A DNA stretch of 64,000 bases from Burkholderia sp. MS389 (GTDB lineage: Bacteria > Pseudomonadota > Gammaproteobacteria > Burkholderiales > Burkholderiaceae), in assembly GCF_016899425.1 (NCBI RefSeq), contig NZ_CP045995.1:1860001-1924000 (forward strand), written 5' to 3'. Made by a program: the position numbers and the translations under genes. Position 1 is the first letter of the stretch; each line of letters starts with the position of its first letter. Under the pieces are notes generated by a model, which saw only the letters and a list, made by a program, of their open reading frames with translations, had not been told where the DNA came from and did no database searches. Of the stretch, positions 16,506 through 26,286 are shown one piece after another.

Positions 16506-18863
16506 CTACGGCTGTAACTTCATCCTGAAACCCACGACGCCGGGCTCCTCGGTCGTCGACACCGCAAACCCGCACGCTTTCGCGAGCGAGATCATCGCCG
16601 AATTCTCGCGCAGCGCCTCGCCGACCATCCACGCGGTGCCGCGCGAGCGTGCGTAATCGATGATGCGAGTCATCAACAACCGGCCGAGCCCCTTGCCCTT
16701 TTGATCGGGTCGCACCGCGATCGCGAACTCCGCCGTCTCGTTGTCCGGATCGGCGACCGCACGCACCACCGCGAGCGTGTGGTCGCGCCCGGACACATCG
16801 GTGAACGACACGATGAACGCCATTTCGCGGTCGTAGTCGATCTGCGTCATGCGCGCCACCTGCGAATGATCGAAGCTGCGCACCGCGCCGAAGAAACGCA
16901 TCCGCAGATCTTCCGGCGTCATCGCACCGAGCAGTTCGTTGTGGGCGGCCTCGTCCTCCGGACGGATCGGACGGATCGTCACCGTCTCGCCACGCCACTC
17001 GAGCGTCTGCTCGAGGTGTCGCGGATACGGCATGATCGCGAGCCGGCTGCGCCCCGAGGCAAGCGTGATGCGCGGCGCGATCACCCAGGCGCGGTCGGAC
17101 AGCACGCGCAGCGTGACCGACATCGCGACGACTTCGCGCACGTCGCAGACGACCTGCGACAGGGCCGTCAGCGCGTCGAGCGTCGGCTCGACACGCGTGC
17201 TGCGCGCATACGGCGAGCGCTCCATCACCGCGCGGGCGAGCACCGTGTTCAGCGGCGGCAGGCCGTAGACGACAAACGGTGCCGATACGCCATCGGCCGG
17301 TGGCACGGCATAGCGAAACACCGGACCGAAGTTCGAATCGTCGTACATGTCGACCGCGATATCGACGACCTTCTTGCCGGCCGGTTCGTCGGGCTGCTCG
17401 CCCTGCAGACCGAAACGGGACAGCCAATGCAGCGCGCCCTCGCCGGCCAGTTCATGCTGACCGGCTTCGACCAGCCGGCGCGCATCGGCCTGGGCGGACG
17501 CCACGCACTCGGCCGGCTGCAGCGGCGTGCCCTCCGGCGTCTGCATCAGCAACTGGCGCCCGAGGTTGTAGTCGACGAGACGCGCATACGCGCGTGCGAG
17601 CCGCTGCGGCGTCGTGTGCACCGGAATGCCGTTCGCGTGCAGCGCATCGCGCGTCGCCGCGTCGACCGCGCCGAAGAAACACGCGAGGATGCCGCGATGC
17701 GCGTACTGCCGCGAATCGATCAGCGTGCGCGCGACCGACTCGGCCGGCGCGCTGTGCGAAGTGGAATGAACGACGAACAGCGTGCCCGTCTGCGGAAACG
17801 GGGCGAGCGCCTTGATCGCCGCGGCAAAGTGCTCGGGGCGCGCATCGTCGCCCAGCGCGAGCGGATTGCCGGGCGCCGCGAGATGCGGCAGCGCGGCCGC
17901 GACGGCCGACGTTGCCGCGGGCGACCAGTCGGTCAGCACGTCGCGCACGTCGGCCACCGCATCGACCGCCAGTTTCGCCACGCCCGCATCGCTCGTCACG
18001 AGCGTCGCCGCGCCCCGCGCGGTGACGCGGCCGACGCCGAGCGTCTCGATTTCGTCGAGCAGATCGTCGAGCGCATCGACGCGCACCATGCCCGCGCGCT
18101 GGAATGCCGCCGTGTACAGCGCGTCGCCGGGATCGGCACGGCCGGTGCGCAACGCGAGTACCGGCTTGTTGCGTGCGGCCGCCCGCGCCGCCGACATGAA
18201 CTTGCGCGCCGCGCGCACGGTATCGAGTTCGAGCAGGATCGCGCGCGTGCCGGGATCGCTTGCCAGATAGTCGAGGACGTCGCCCGCATCGACATCGGCT
18301 TCACTACCGAGCGCGACGACGTGCGAAAAGCCGAGGCCGCGCGCATCGGCCCAGCCGAGCACCGCGTTCGTCAGCGCGTTCGATTGCGACACCCACGCGA
18401 CGCCGCCCGATCGCGCCGTATAGGCAGGCGCGCCGAAATGCGCATGCCGCGCAGGCGACAACACGCCGAGGCTGCCGGGCCCGACGATACGGAGCACGAA
18501 CGGCTTCGCCGCCTTCAGCGTGCGATCGACCGCGACGCGATCGGCATCGGTGCGCGCGTCGCCGACGATCACCGCGACGCGCGTGCCGAGTTCGCCGAGC
18601 TTGCGCACGATGCCGGCCCAGGTCGCGGGCGGCGTGCAGATCACGGCAACCGACGGCGGCGTGGGCAGCCGGTCGACATCGGAGACGACCGCATGCCCGT
18701 CGAGCTCGCGATATTTCGGATTGACCGGCCACACAGGCCCCTGGAACGCGCCGTCGAGCACACGCGACCACACCATCGCGCCGATACTGCCGGCGCGTGA
18801 CGACGCGCCGACGACCGCAACGGACTTGGGCTGGAACAACGCATCGAGATGGCGAACGGTCAC
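16506..18863 (-). CDS. Pat-type protein lysine acetyltransferase (NDP-forming acyl-CoA synthetase-like domains fused to GNAT)
   Basis: A 785-residue fusion. Residues 1-130 are a CoA-binding Rossmann domain (LFQPKSVAVVGASSRAGSIG), followed by succinyl-CoA-ligase-like domains, and the last 165 residues are a GNAT acetyltransferase with the acetyl-CoA loop RPDQKGKGLGRLLM. This is the layout of Pat/PatZ enzymes that acetylate and switch off acetyl-CoA synthetase and other proteins. It is shorter than the roughly 880-residue E. coli form. The start is GTG at 18863 with GGGAG five bases upstream; the 28 extra residues of the longer frame are noise. It is monocistronic. Confidence 0.85.
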   Translation of the reverse strand: MTVRHLDALFQPKSVAVVGASSRAGSIGAMVWSRVLDGAFQGPVWPVNPKYRELDGHAVVSDVDRLPTPPSVAVICTPPATWAGIVRKLGELGTRVAVIVGDARTDADRVAVDRTLKAAKPFVLRIVGPGSLGVLSPARHAHFGAPAYTARSGGVAWVSQSNALTNAVLGWADARGLGFSHVVALGSEADVDAGDVLDYLASDPGTRAILLELDTVRAARKFMSAARAAARNKPVLALRTGRADPGDALYTAAFQRAGMVRVDALDDLLDEIETLGVGRVTARGAATLVTSDAGVAKLAVDAVADVRDVLTDWSPAATSAVAAALPHLAAPGNPLALGDDARPEHFAAAIKALAPFPQTGTLFVVHSTSHSAPAESVARTLIDSRQYAHRGILACFFGAVDAATRDALHANGIPVHTTPQRLARAYARLVDYNLGRQLLMQTPEGTPLQPAECVASAQADARRLVEAGQHELAGEGALHWLSRFGLQGEQPDEPAGKKVVDIAVDMYDDSNFGPVFRYAVPPADGVSAPFVVYGLPPLNTVLARAVMERSPYARSTRVEPTLDALTALSQVVCDVREVVAMSVTLRVLSDRAWVIAPRITLASGRSRLAIMPYPRHLEQTLEWRGETVTIRPIRPEDEAAHNELLGAMTPEDLRMRFFGAVRSFDHSQVARMTQIDYDREMAFIVSFTDVSGRDHTLAVVRAVADPDNETAEFAIAVRPDQKGKGLGRLLMTRIIDYARSRGTAWMVGEALRENSAMISLAKACGFAVSTTEEPGVVGFRMKLQP

Positions 18864-19377
18864 ATCGGCTCCCTGCGGTGACGAAAGACGACACGATCGG
18901 CATGCGGCCGGGCAGGCCGTGCGCCGATCGACGCGAACCCCAAGCATAGGCGAACCGCTTGCGACTGCCTATATGCCGAACGGCCGACTATTCGACGGGT
19001 GTCAACGCCCGCACCATGGACCTGCAACACATACGGCCCGGCATCGTAGCGCCGCATGCACGAGGCACGCCACGCGGCACGACGCTGCAGCCGTTTTCTC
19101 AAAGGTGAGGATTTACAGGAGCCATGGTGAGTATCTTCGGGAATCGCACGACACACCGCATCCGCATGCGAAAGGTGATGAAAATCCGCGTGATGCATGC
19201 ACCGCGAAAATCGCACATACCAATGCGCATACATTGCGCCATTACGCGGTTGTTTACGGGAATTACCGGCAACATGCAGCCGGATCGCGGCGAATTCGCA
19301 AAACGGGATCTGTTAATTGCGCGGCATTGCACTTCAATTCGTCGGGGAAAATCGCGTGACGATTGCGCGAAAACAAA
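18864..19377. other. Intergenic region upstream of the acetyltransferase gene, with two repeat units
   Basis: About 510 bp between the acetyltransferase start and the terminator of the H-NS gene. It is AT-richer from about 19090 onward. Apart from the two repeat units at 19104-19142 I recognise nothing; the open frames here do not look coding. Confidence 0.45.
19104..19142 (-). repeat. Two dispersed units of the 23-bp repeat family
   Basis: On the minus strand, TCCCGAAGATACTCACC (19142-19126) and TCCTGTAAATCCTCACC (19120-19104) both fit TCCCG-N6-CTCACC with one change; they are spaced 22 bp instead of 23. They lie beyond the terminator of the minus-strand H-NS gene and point the same way as it. 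Confidence 0.75.
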
Positions 19378-19410
19378 ACGGTGCGAAGGCCGCATGGCCG
19401 TTCGCACCGT
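19378..19410 (-). terminator. Rho-independent terminator of the H-NS gene
   Basis: ACGGTGCGAA (19378-19387) pairs with TTCGCACCGT (19401-19410), with GGCC/GGCC extending the stem. On the minus strand it is followed by TTTTGTTTT. Confidence 0.85.
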
Positions 19411-19426
19411 CAGTCGGCACACGAAA

Positions 19427-19443
19427 GGTGAGGATTTCCGGGA
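19427..19443 (-). repeat. Single unit of the 23-bp repeat family in the H-NS gene 3' UTR
   Basis: On the minus strand the core reads TCCCGGAAATCCTCACC, starting two bases after the H-NS stop codon and before its terminator. It shares the 14 bases AAAGGTGAGGATTT (plus strand) with the unit at 19104-19120. Confidence 0.8.
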
Positions 19444-19444
19444 G

Positions 19445-19750
19445 TCAGGCCTTGATCAGGAAACGTCCGCGGTTCTTGCCGAGCCATGCCGGCGCCCGCC
19501 CGCGGCCACTCCACGTTTCGCCCGTCTTCGGGTTCAGGTACTTCGGCGGCAAGGTGCGCTTGGGCTTCGCGGCGGCATTGGCGGCGGCCGATCCTGCCGG
19601 GCGAAAACCGAGCTCTTCGGGCGTAATGTCGTATTCGTCGATTTTCGCGCGGATATGCGCAATCGCGTCGGCAATCGCCTTTTCACGTTCCTTGTCGATC
19701 TTTTGCTGAAGCCGTTCGAGCTGCGCGCTCAGTTGCCTGTAGGTCGCCAT
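19445..19750 (-). CDS. H-NS family nucleoid-associated protein
   Basis: A 101-residue protein of the short H-NS type. Residues 1-45 form the coiled-coil oligomerisation region (LSAQLERLQQKIDKEREKAI), HIRAKIDEYDITPEELGF links the parts, and the C-terminus carries the DNA-binding motif PKYLNPKTGETWSGRGRAPAWL. It binds AT-rich DNA and silences acquired genes; the AT-richer patches on both sides would be natural targets. It is monocistronic with its own terminator, and a unit of the 23-bp repeat lies right after its stop codon. Confidence 0.95.
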   Translation of the reverse strand: MATYRQLSAQLERLQQKIDKEREKAIADAIAHIRAKIDEYDITPEELGFRPAGSAAANAAAKPKRTLPPKYLNPKTGETWSGRGRAPAWLGKNRGRFLIKA

Positions 19751-19852
19751 ATGGATGGGACTCCATGAGTGTTATTCGTGAAAAACAAGTGACTCAAAGC
19801 AAACGGAAAAGCGCTTTGCCCGATCGTGTCTCCTCAGCCGGTCATTTCGGGA

Positions 19853-20125
19853 TCAATAACCGCTTTTCTTCTTGCATGCGAAGAGAAGGTTTCGCACGGC
19901 GTCATCCGTGGATTGCTGGATCACGTCGAAATCCCCGTTGCACATGGCCCGGGCATTGTCCGTGCAATTGCTCCAGTCGCTGCCGGTGCATTGCACCTGA
20001 GTGGTCGGGCGCCCATCCGACGTGAACAGCGGAGCACCGCCGCCGCACCCGCCGAGCCCTGCAACCAGAGCCAACATCACGGCCGCCCGAGGCCACCGAC
20101 AGACCGACGCAAGCATGTGTTTCAT
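19853..20125 (-). CDS. Small putative lipoprotein
   Basis: A 90-residue protein with a lipoprotein signal: MKHMLASVCRWPRAAVMLALVAGLGGC, with cleavage expected before Cys27. The mature part holds four further cysteines (CTGSDWSNC, MCNGDF, FACKKK), suggesting two disulfides in the periplasm. It ends KKKSGY. The start at 20125 is preceded by GGGAAGA. It lies 61 bp downstream of the exported BON-like protein gene on the same strand and could be co-transcribed. I do not recognise the family. Confidence 0.7.
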   Translation of the reverse strand: MKHMLASVCRWPRAAVMLALVAGLGGCGGGAPLFTSDGRPTTQVQCTGSDWSNCTDNARAMCNGDFDVIQQSTDDAVRNLLFACKKKSGY

Positions 20126-20186
20126 TATTCTTCCCGTCAACCTTTTTTTGAATGTCGCGAGTATGCCATGGGCTGCCCTTCGGCCG

Positions 20187-20714
20187 TCAGTCCGGCGCGC
20201 GGTCGGGTTGGCCGCGCGCCTTGTACGGCAAGCGCTTGCGCGGATCGTCGGTGATGCGAACGAAAACCTGCTCGACGTCCGGAAGCGCCTCGAATTCGCG
20301 TTGCAGCGCGTGGCGATCGAGCGTCGTATCCGCGCATCCTTCGACGTAGATGAAACGTCGCTGCACGGTGATCCACAGGCTCGTGCCGCGCAGGCGATCG
20401 GAGCCGGCGAAGTGCGCCTTCGCCGCATCGGCGATCGACGCGTCATACATATACGAGTTCGGCTTCGTGCAGCGATGGGCGAGCCAGCAGGTCGTGCCGC
20501 GCTCGGCGCGGTAGTGCGCATCGTCCGTCATCTCGGCGCGCGTCATCCACGGGCCGAGCGGCAACGGGCATTCGGCGACGTCCTGCGACAGCGCGACGAA
20601 CGGATCGTTGTACCAGTTGCGCCGCGCGTCGGGCGCGTCGGCATCGCCCGACTGCGCGAGCGCGGCACTCGCCAGCAACAGGGTCAACCACCCTGCGAAG
20701 CCGATCCGCTTCAT
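20187..20714 (-). CDS. Exported protein with BON-like C-terminal region
   Basis: A 175-residue protein with a cleavable signal peptide (MKRIGFAGWLTLLLASAALAQ). The mature part has paired cysteines (ECPLPLGPWM, TTCWLAHRCTK). The region LWITVQRRFIYVEGCADTTLD to LPDVEQVFVRITDDPR follows the BON-domain pattern: a short strand, a conserved glycine, a helix, then a final V.V strand. BON proteins act at the cell envelope, often binding phospholipid. AGGAGG lies five bases before the ATG. The BON assignment is pattern-based and moderate. Confidence 0.65.
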   Translation of the reverse strand: MKRIGFAGWLTLLLASAALAQSGDADAPDARRNWYNDPFVALSQDVAECPLPLGPWMTRAEMTDDAHYRAERGTTCWLAHRCTKPNSYMYDASIADAAKAHFAGSDRLRGTSLWITVQRRFIYVEGCADTTLDRHALQREFEALPDVEQVFVRITDDPRKRLPYKARGQPDRAPD

Positions 20715-20768
20715 CGTGACCTCCTGTTCGATGCGTTACATCGGGCCGCATCGGCGTCGCCGAACGGC

Positions 20769-22256
<1,488 letters not shown>

Positions 22257-22288
22257 CGTGTCGTCGTCTCCGTATATCGTCGGCCGGA

Positions 22289-22327
22289 TGTCTCCGGAAC
22301 GGGACGGATTATCTCACTCCGGAGACA
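22289..22327. promoter_or_regulatory. Upstream activator site 1 (inverted repeat)
   Basis: TGTCTCCGGA (22289-22298) and TCCGGAGACA (22318-22327) form a perfect ten-base inverted repeat. The GTCTCC/GGAGAC core recurs in site 2 at 22387-22410. It also lies just upstream of the activator gene, so it could serve autoregulation. Confidence 0.65.
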
Positions 22328-22386
22328 CACCGCAACGCGTTTTCCGGGAAAGCCCTGCACGATGTCGAGGGTTGGCCGGATGGCCG

Positions 22387-22410
22387 AAACGTCTCCAGAT
22401 GGAGACGTTT
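22387..22410. promoter_or_regulatory. Upstream activator site 2 (inverted repeat)
   Basis: AAACGTCTCC (22387-22396), spacer AGAT and GGAGACGTTT (22401-22410). It is a perfect palindrome about 80 bp before the -24 box, a normal enhancer distance. Confidence 0.7.
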
Positions 22411-22490
22411 TATGTAGAATCGTCAGACTTGGACCGGCGCGGGCCCGCCGGCCGCCGGCGGACCCATGTCCGGCGGCGCAATCCGGCCGA

Positions 22491-22506
22491 TGGCACGAAA
22501 CCTGCA
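22491..22506 (+). promoter_or_regulatory. Sigma-54 (-24/-12) promoter of the GntP-family permease gene
   Basis: TGGCACGAAACCTGCA matches TGGCAC-N5-TTGCA with one change. It lies about 75 bp upstream of the TTG start and faces away from the sigma-54 activator gene. Confidence 0.8.
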
Positions 22507-22582
22507 CGAACCTGAGTTGGTCCGCGGCGCATCGCGCGATCGAACAACAACCAAAGCCATTCCAAGCTTTTAGGAGACTCCC

Positions 22583-23986
22583 TTGTCTTTCGTGATCGTC
22601 CTCGCCGCGCTGGCGTTCCTGATGTTCGCCGCGTATCGCGGCTACAGCGTGATCCTGTTCGCGCCGATCGCCGCGCTCGGCGCGGTGCTCCTGACCGAAC
22701 CCGCCGCCGTCGCACCGGTCTTCTCCGGCATCTTCATGGAGAAGATGGTCGGCTTCGTCAAACTGTATTTCCCTGTCTTCATGCTCGGCGCCGTGTTCGG
22801 CAAGGTGATCGAACTGTCCGGGTTCTCCGAGTCGATCGTCCACGCGGCGATCCGCTACATCGGCCGCTCGCGCGCGAATGCCGTGATCGTCGCGGTGTGC
22901 GCGCTGCTCACCTATGGCGGCGTCTCGCTGTTCGTCGTGGTGTTCGCGGTCTATCCGTTCGCGGCCGAACTCTATCGCCAGAGCAACATCCCGAAACGGC
23001 TGATGCCCGGCGCGATCGCGCTCGGCGCGTTCTCGTTCACGATGGATTCGCTGCCCGGCACGCCGCAGATCCAGAACATCATCCCGACCACGTTCTTCAA
23101 GACGACCGCGTGGGCCGCGCCCGCGCTGGGCACGATCGGCTCGCTGTTCATCATCGTCGTCGGTCTCACCTATCTCGAATGGCGCCGCCGTTCGGCGATG
23201 GCAAAGGGCGAAGGCTACGGCACGTCGCTCGTCAACGAGCCTGAGCGCGTCGAGGCGAAGGCGCTGCCGCATCCCGCGCTGGCGATCCTGCCGCTGATCC
23301 TCGTCGGCGTGTCGAACTTCGCGTTCACGAAGCTGATCCCGCAGTGGTACGGCGCCGCGTCGTACACGGTCGCGCCGGAAGTGCTGCCGGGCGTGCACGC
23401 GCCGGTCACCACGTCGATCAAGACGGTCGTCGCGATCTGGTCGGTCGAGGCCGCGCTGCTGCTCGGTATCGTGCTGGTCGTGCTGACCGCGTTCAAGCGC
23501 GTCAGCGGCCGTTTCGCGGCCGGCTCGAAGGCCGCCGTCGCCGGCGCGCTGCTCGCCGCAATGAACACCGCGTCGGAATACGGCTTCGGCGGCGTGATCG
23601 CCGCGCTGCCGGGCTTCCTCGTCGTCAGCGACGCGCTGAAGAGCATCCCGAACCCGCTCGTCAACGCAGCCGTGTCGGTCAGCTCGCTCGCGGGTATCAC
23701 GGGCTCGGCATCGGGCGGCATGAGCATCGCGCTCGCCGCGATGTCGGACCTGTTCATCAAGGGCGCGCAGGCGGCCAACATCCCGATGGACGTGCTGCAC
23801 CGGGTCGTCGCGATGGCGAGCGGCGGCATGGACACGCTGCCGCACAACGGCGCGGTCATCACGCTGCTCGCGGTCACGGGCCTCACGCACCGCGAGTCGT
23901 ATCGCGACATTTTCGCGGTCACCATCATCAAGACGCTCGCGGTGTTCTTCGTGATCGCCGTGTACTACGCGACGGGGCTCGTGTAA
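22583..23986 (+). CDS. GntP family permease
   Basis: A 467-residue integral membrane protein with 12 or more hydrophobic segments and GntP-family loops: the early KLYFPVFMLGAVFGKVIELSG, the motif MDSLPGTPQIQN, and ITGSASGGMSIAL near the C-terminus. Relatives carry gluconate, other sugar acids or D-3-hydroxybutyrate. No kinase or dehydrogenase gene is adjacent to identify the substrate. The start is TTG at 22583, with AGGAG six bases upstream. Transcription is predicted from the sigma-54 promoter at 22491-22506 under the divergent PAS/AAA+ activator. Confidence 0.88.
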   Translation: MSFVIVLAALAFLMFAAYRGYSVILFAPIAALGAVLLTEPAAVAPVFSGIFMEKMVGFVKLYFPVFMLGAVFGKVIELSGFSESIVHAAIRYIGRSRANAVIVAVCALLTYGGVSLFVVVFAVYPFAAELYRQSNIPKRLMPGAIALGAFSFTMDSLPGTPQIQNIIPTTFFKTTAWAAPALGTIGSLFIIVVGLTYLEWRRRSAMAKGEGYGTSLVNEPERVEAKALPHPALAILPLILVGVSNFAFTKLIPQWYGAASYTVAPEVLPGVHAPVTTSIKTVVAIWSVEAALLLGIVLVVLTAFKRVSGRFAAGSKAAVAGALLAAMNTASEYGFGGVIAALPGFLVVSDALKSIPNPLVNAAVSVSSLAGITGSASGGMSIALAAMSDLFIKGAQAANIPMDVLHRVVAMASGGMDTLPHNGAVITLLAVTGLTHRESYRDIFAVTIIKTLAVFFVIAVYYATGLV

Positions 23987-24103
23987 CACGGGGAGCCGAC
24001 CGCCGACACAAACGCCCACACGCGTCGGCCTCAAGCTCGGCCCTGCCCGGCCCGCTCGTGCCGTCGCACCACGGGGCCGGCATCATCGACGCCCTTCTGC
24101 CTG

Positions 24104-24610
24104 CTACAACGCGGTATTGGCCGACACGCAAACGGTGCCGTTCCCGGCTGTCACATGGTAGGTTTCCTGCCTCGCTGCATTGCCGAACCCGCAGAAGATG
24201 TCGATGTGTTTGCCCTTGATGCCGCCGCCCGTATCGGCGGCAGTCAAAATCCGGTCGCACCACGGAGCGGGCGCGGTCGGAATGCGAAGCACCGTGCCCA
24301 ACGGAATCGCGTGAACGTCGACCGCTACGCAGCCGATTTCCAGACGCCCGTCGCGTGCATCCTTCGGAAAATCCGATTTCACCCAGTGGCCGCCCGACCA
24401 ACCGAGAAACCAGCCGTATCGCGTTTCGCCCCATCCTTCCATCCTGCAGGCGTCGAGGAATTTGGCGGGAAACACATCCTCGCCCCATTCCGTCACCGAA
24501 GCAGGAACGGCAGGATCCTGGAAATCCGTTTCCGCCGGCAGGTAATAACCCGTGATGCGCCACCCCGTCGTGCAGGGAAAGCCGGGCAGGTCAACAATGT
24601 CGTTCGCCAT
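24104..24610 (-). CDS. 3D-domain protein, MltA-like fold, no signal peptide
   Basis: A 168-residue protein whose C-terminal half carries a 3D (Asp-Asp-Asp) domain: CVAVDVHAIPLGTVLRIP and, after a loop, RILTAADTGGGIKGKHIDIFCG, giving the three conserved aspartates. This domain forms the catalytic core of MltA-type lytic transglycosylases that cut peptidoglycan. The N-terminal TTGWRITGYYLPAETDF is also reminiscent of such enzymes. There is no signal peptide. I start at 24610 (MANDIVDLPG) with AAGGGA upstream; 24616 and 24673 are alternatives. It lies 37 bp after a large lipoprotein gene in the same orientation, in a lower-GC patch. Confidence 0.7.
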   Translation of the reverse strand: MANDIVDLPGFPCTTGWRITGYYLPAETDFQDPAVPASVTEWGEDVFPAKFLDACRMEGWGETRYGWFLGWSGGHWVKSDFPKDARDGRLEIGCVAVDVHAIPLGTVLRIPTAPAPWCDRILTAADTGGGIKGKHIDIFCGFGNAARQETYHVTAGNGTVCVSANTAL

Positions 24611-24647
24611 CTCCATTCCCTTGTCTTGTCTCGTCTCGAACCGGAAT

Positions 24648-25937
24648 CTATTCCAAAAAATCCAGATAGCCATTCGGCCCCGCGGGGTCCAGTGCTTCGG
24701 GTGCGCCGGTCACGAAGTTCTGGGTGGCAGCAATGGACGGATTGCTTGCGGAATATTGTTCGAGTGCGAGATACGCCGACGCGAAGGCAATTCGCATCGC
24801 CGCACGCGAACTGATGACCTTGATGGCCGTCCCGAGGGTCTGGTTGTCACCGACCGAAATCTTGCCGAAGATGCCGAGCGATACGCCGAAACCGCCGGCG
24901 CTCTGTGCGATCAACCCGTTCTCGAGCTGCGCGACATCGCCCGCGCCCTTTGCCACATATCCGAGAACCTTCGCATTCTTCGCGGTCACGCCGCAGCCGG
25001 CGGATATGTCCTTGTAGGAGGCGGCCTTCGACGTCAGCGCCGTCGGTTCAGCGTCGCTCCCCCCCGGGTAGTAAGTTACGGTGTTAGCGCCTTTCGCCGT
25101 CGACGTCACGCCGAACACCGGCGTCGTATCGACGAGATCGGCCAGATATTCGACGAGTACTGTGAGCGCACCCGAGATGTCCGCATCGGAAACGGTAATC
25201 GACAGATCGATACCCTTCGCGCTACCGAGGTCGGGCAATTTCAATGCGGGCTTCGATATCTTCTGCCCGAAGCGATCGATAAACTTCCCGTCGTAATACG
25301 CCGAGAAATAGGCAGCAAACAGGTTGTCGTGTTTCGCATCCGCACTGTCCACGGGTGCGCGAAGTACCGGCCGCAATTGGGCACGGCTGATCTTGGCGGA
25401 AAAATCCTTAAACTCCCGGAGGGTCACCGTCAGATTCGGCGAATAGGCCTGCACCTCCGCCGCTTGCTTGTCGGCACCGGGGATGCCGGCCGCAAACCCT
25501 AGCGAAGTCTGTGCCGTCGCTACCGATTTGATCATTGCCGACCGAAATGCGATGTAAACCGGATCGCCACGGATCACCGCCGGAACCCGTGCATCGGCTC
25601 CCGCTTCGATCGACTTCCTGAACGCATCGAAGCGCTTCACCGATTCGCGCGGCAGGCTACGCGAAAGTCCACCGTCCGGCGCTGCCGCCTGCAATTGCTG
25701 AACCGTTCGCCCCATCGTCTCTGCAACGGCCGCCTGCGGCAATACATAGGCGAATTCGGCATCCCGGCGCAGCACTTCAACGAAAGTGGACTTGCATGTC
25801 TGCAAAGACTGTCGCGGCGGCGCATCCGTCGCGGGCACAACCGGCAGCAACATCCCGCCAAAATCGAGCGACACGCATCCCGCGCAAACAACCGTACCGG
25901 CAATACATGACCACGACCAGATTGCTTTCTTGTTCAC
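24648..25937 (-). CDS. Large putative lipoprotein of unknown function
   Basis: A 429-residue protein with a lipoprotein signal, MNKKAIWSWSCIAGTVVCAGC, acylated at Cys21. The mature protein is mostly soluble and rich in Ala, Ser and Asp, with no membrane segments; the middle part (IDLSITVSDADISGALTVLVEYLADLVD) is mixed alpha/beta. I do not recognise the family. Its GC content is below the window average. It precedes the 3D-domain protein gene by 37 bp, so the two are probably co-transcribed, and it is divergent from a DUF900 hydrolase gene. A periplasmic partner or antagonist of the 3D-domain protein is possible but unproven. Confidence 0.6.
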   Translation of the reverse strand: MNKKAIWSWSCIAGTVVCAGCVSLDFGGMLLPVVPATDAPPRQSLQTCKSTFVEVLRRDAEFAYVLPQAAVAETMGRTVQQLQAAAPDGGLSRSLPRESVKRFDAFRKSIEAGADARVPAVIRGDPVYIAFRSAMIKSVATAQTSLGFAAGIPGADKQAAEVQAYSPNLTVTLREFKDFSAKISRAQLRPVLRAPVDSADAKHDNLFAAYFSAYYDGKFIDRFGQKISKPALKLPDLGSAKGIDLSITVSDADISGALTVLVEYLADLVDTTPVFGVTSTAKGANTVTYYPGGSDAEPTALTSKAASYKDISAGCGVTAKNAKVLGYVAKGAGDVAQLENGLIAQSAGGFGVSLGIFGKISVGDNQTLGTAIKVISSRAAMRIAFASAYLALEQYSASNPSIAATQNFVTGAPEALDPAGPNGYLDFLE

Positions 25938-26286
25938 GATGGATCCCCGTTGTGTTTCTTTTGAACGTGAACAGCAATTTCAGATTGCTTGAGCATAGGA
26001 GGTTGCCGATAAAAGTCAATTGCCATCACAAGGGAATGCAGGTGGCGTTTCCACTTATCGATTACTTCACGCAAACGCGTGCGACAGTCCCCGAGCGCTT
26101 AGTTACACGCGTCGGCGCTATTCATGAAAAACCTAGTCATCTGACGCGCGAAATACCCTCGGGTATTCCTTGTGGCGTTTTCGTCGCCGCTCTTTTATAT
26201 TGGCGCGATACGAAGAAGCGTCATGCCGCACGCGATGAAAAATCAGGTCGATCGGGCTGTCGAACAATAAGAAACCGGGGCATATC
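25938..26286. other. AT-rich divergent intergenic region
   Basis: 349 bp between the lipoprotein and DUF900 hydrolase genes, clearly AT-richer than the window. It contains the palindrome at 26152-26167 and no credible ORF. It should hold promoters for both genes and looks like a natural H-NS target. Confidence 0.5.
26152..26167. promoter_or_regulatory. Operator-like palindrome
   Basis: AATACCC, TC and GGGTATT form a 16-bp near-perfect palindrome with only two bases between arms, so a protein site is more likely than an RNA hairpin. It is 120 bp before the hydrolase ATG. Confidence 0.45.

Noticed and set aside
19124..19768. 214-codon plus-strand frame opposite the H-NS gene
   Set aside because: It runs antisense to H-NS and its terminator and has no family resemblance.
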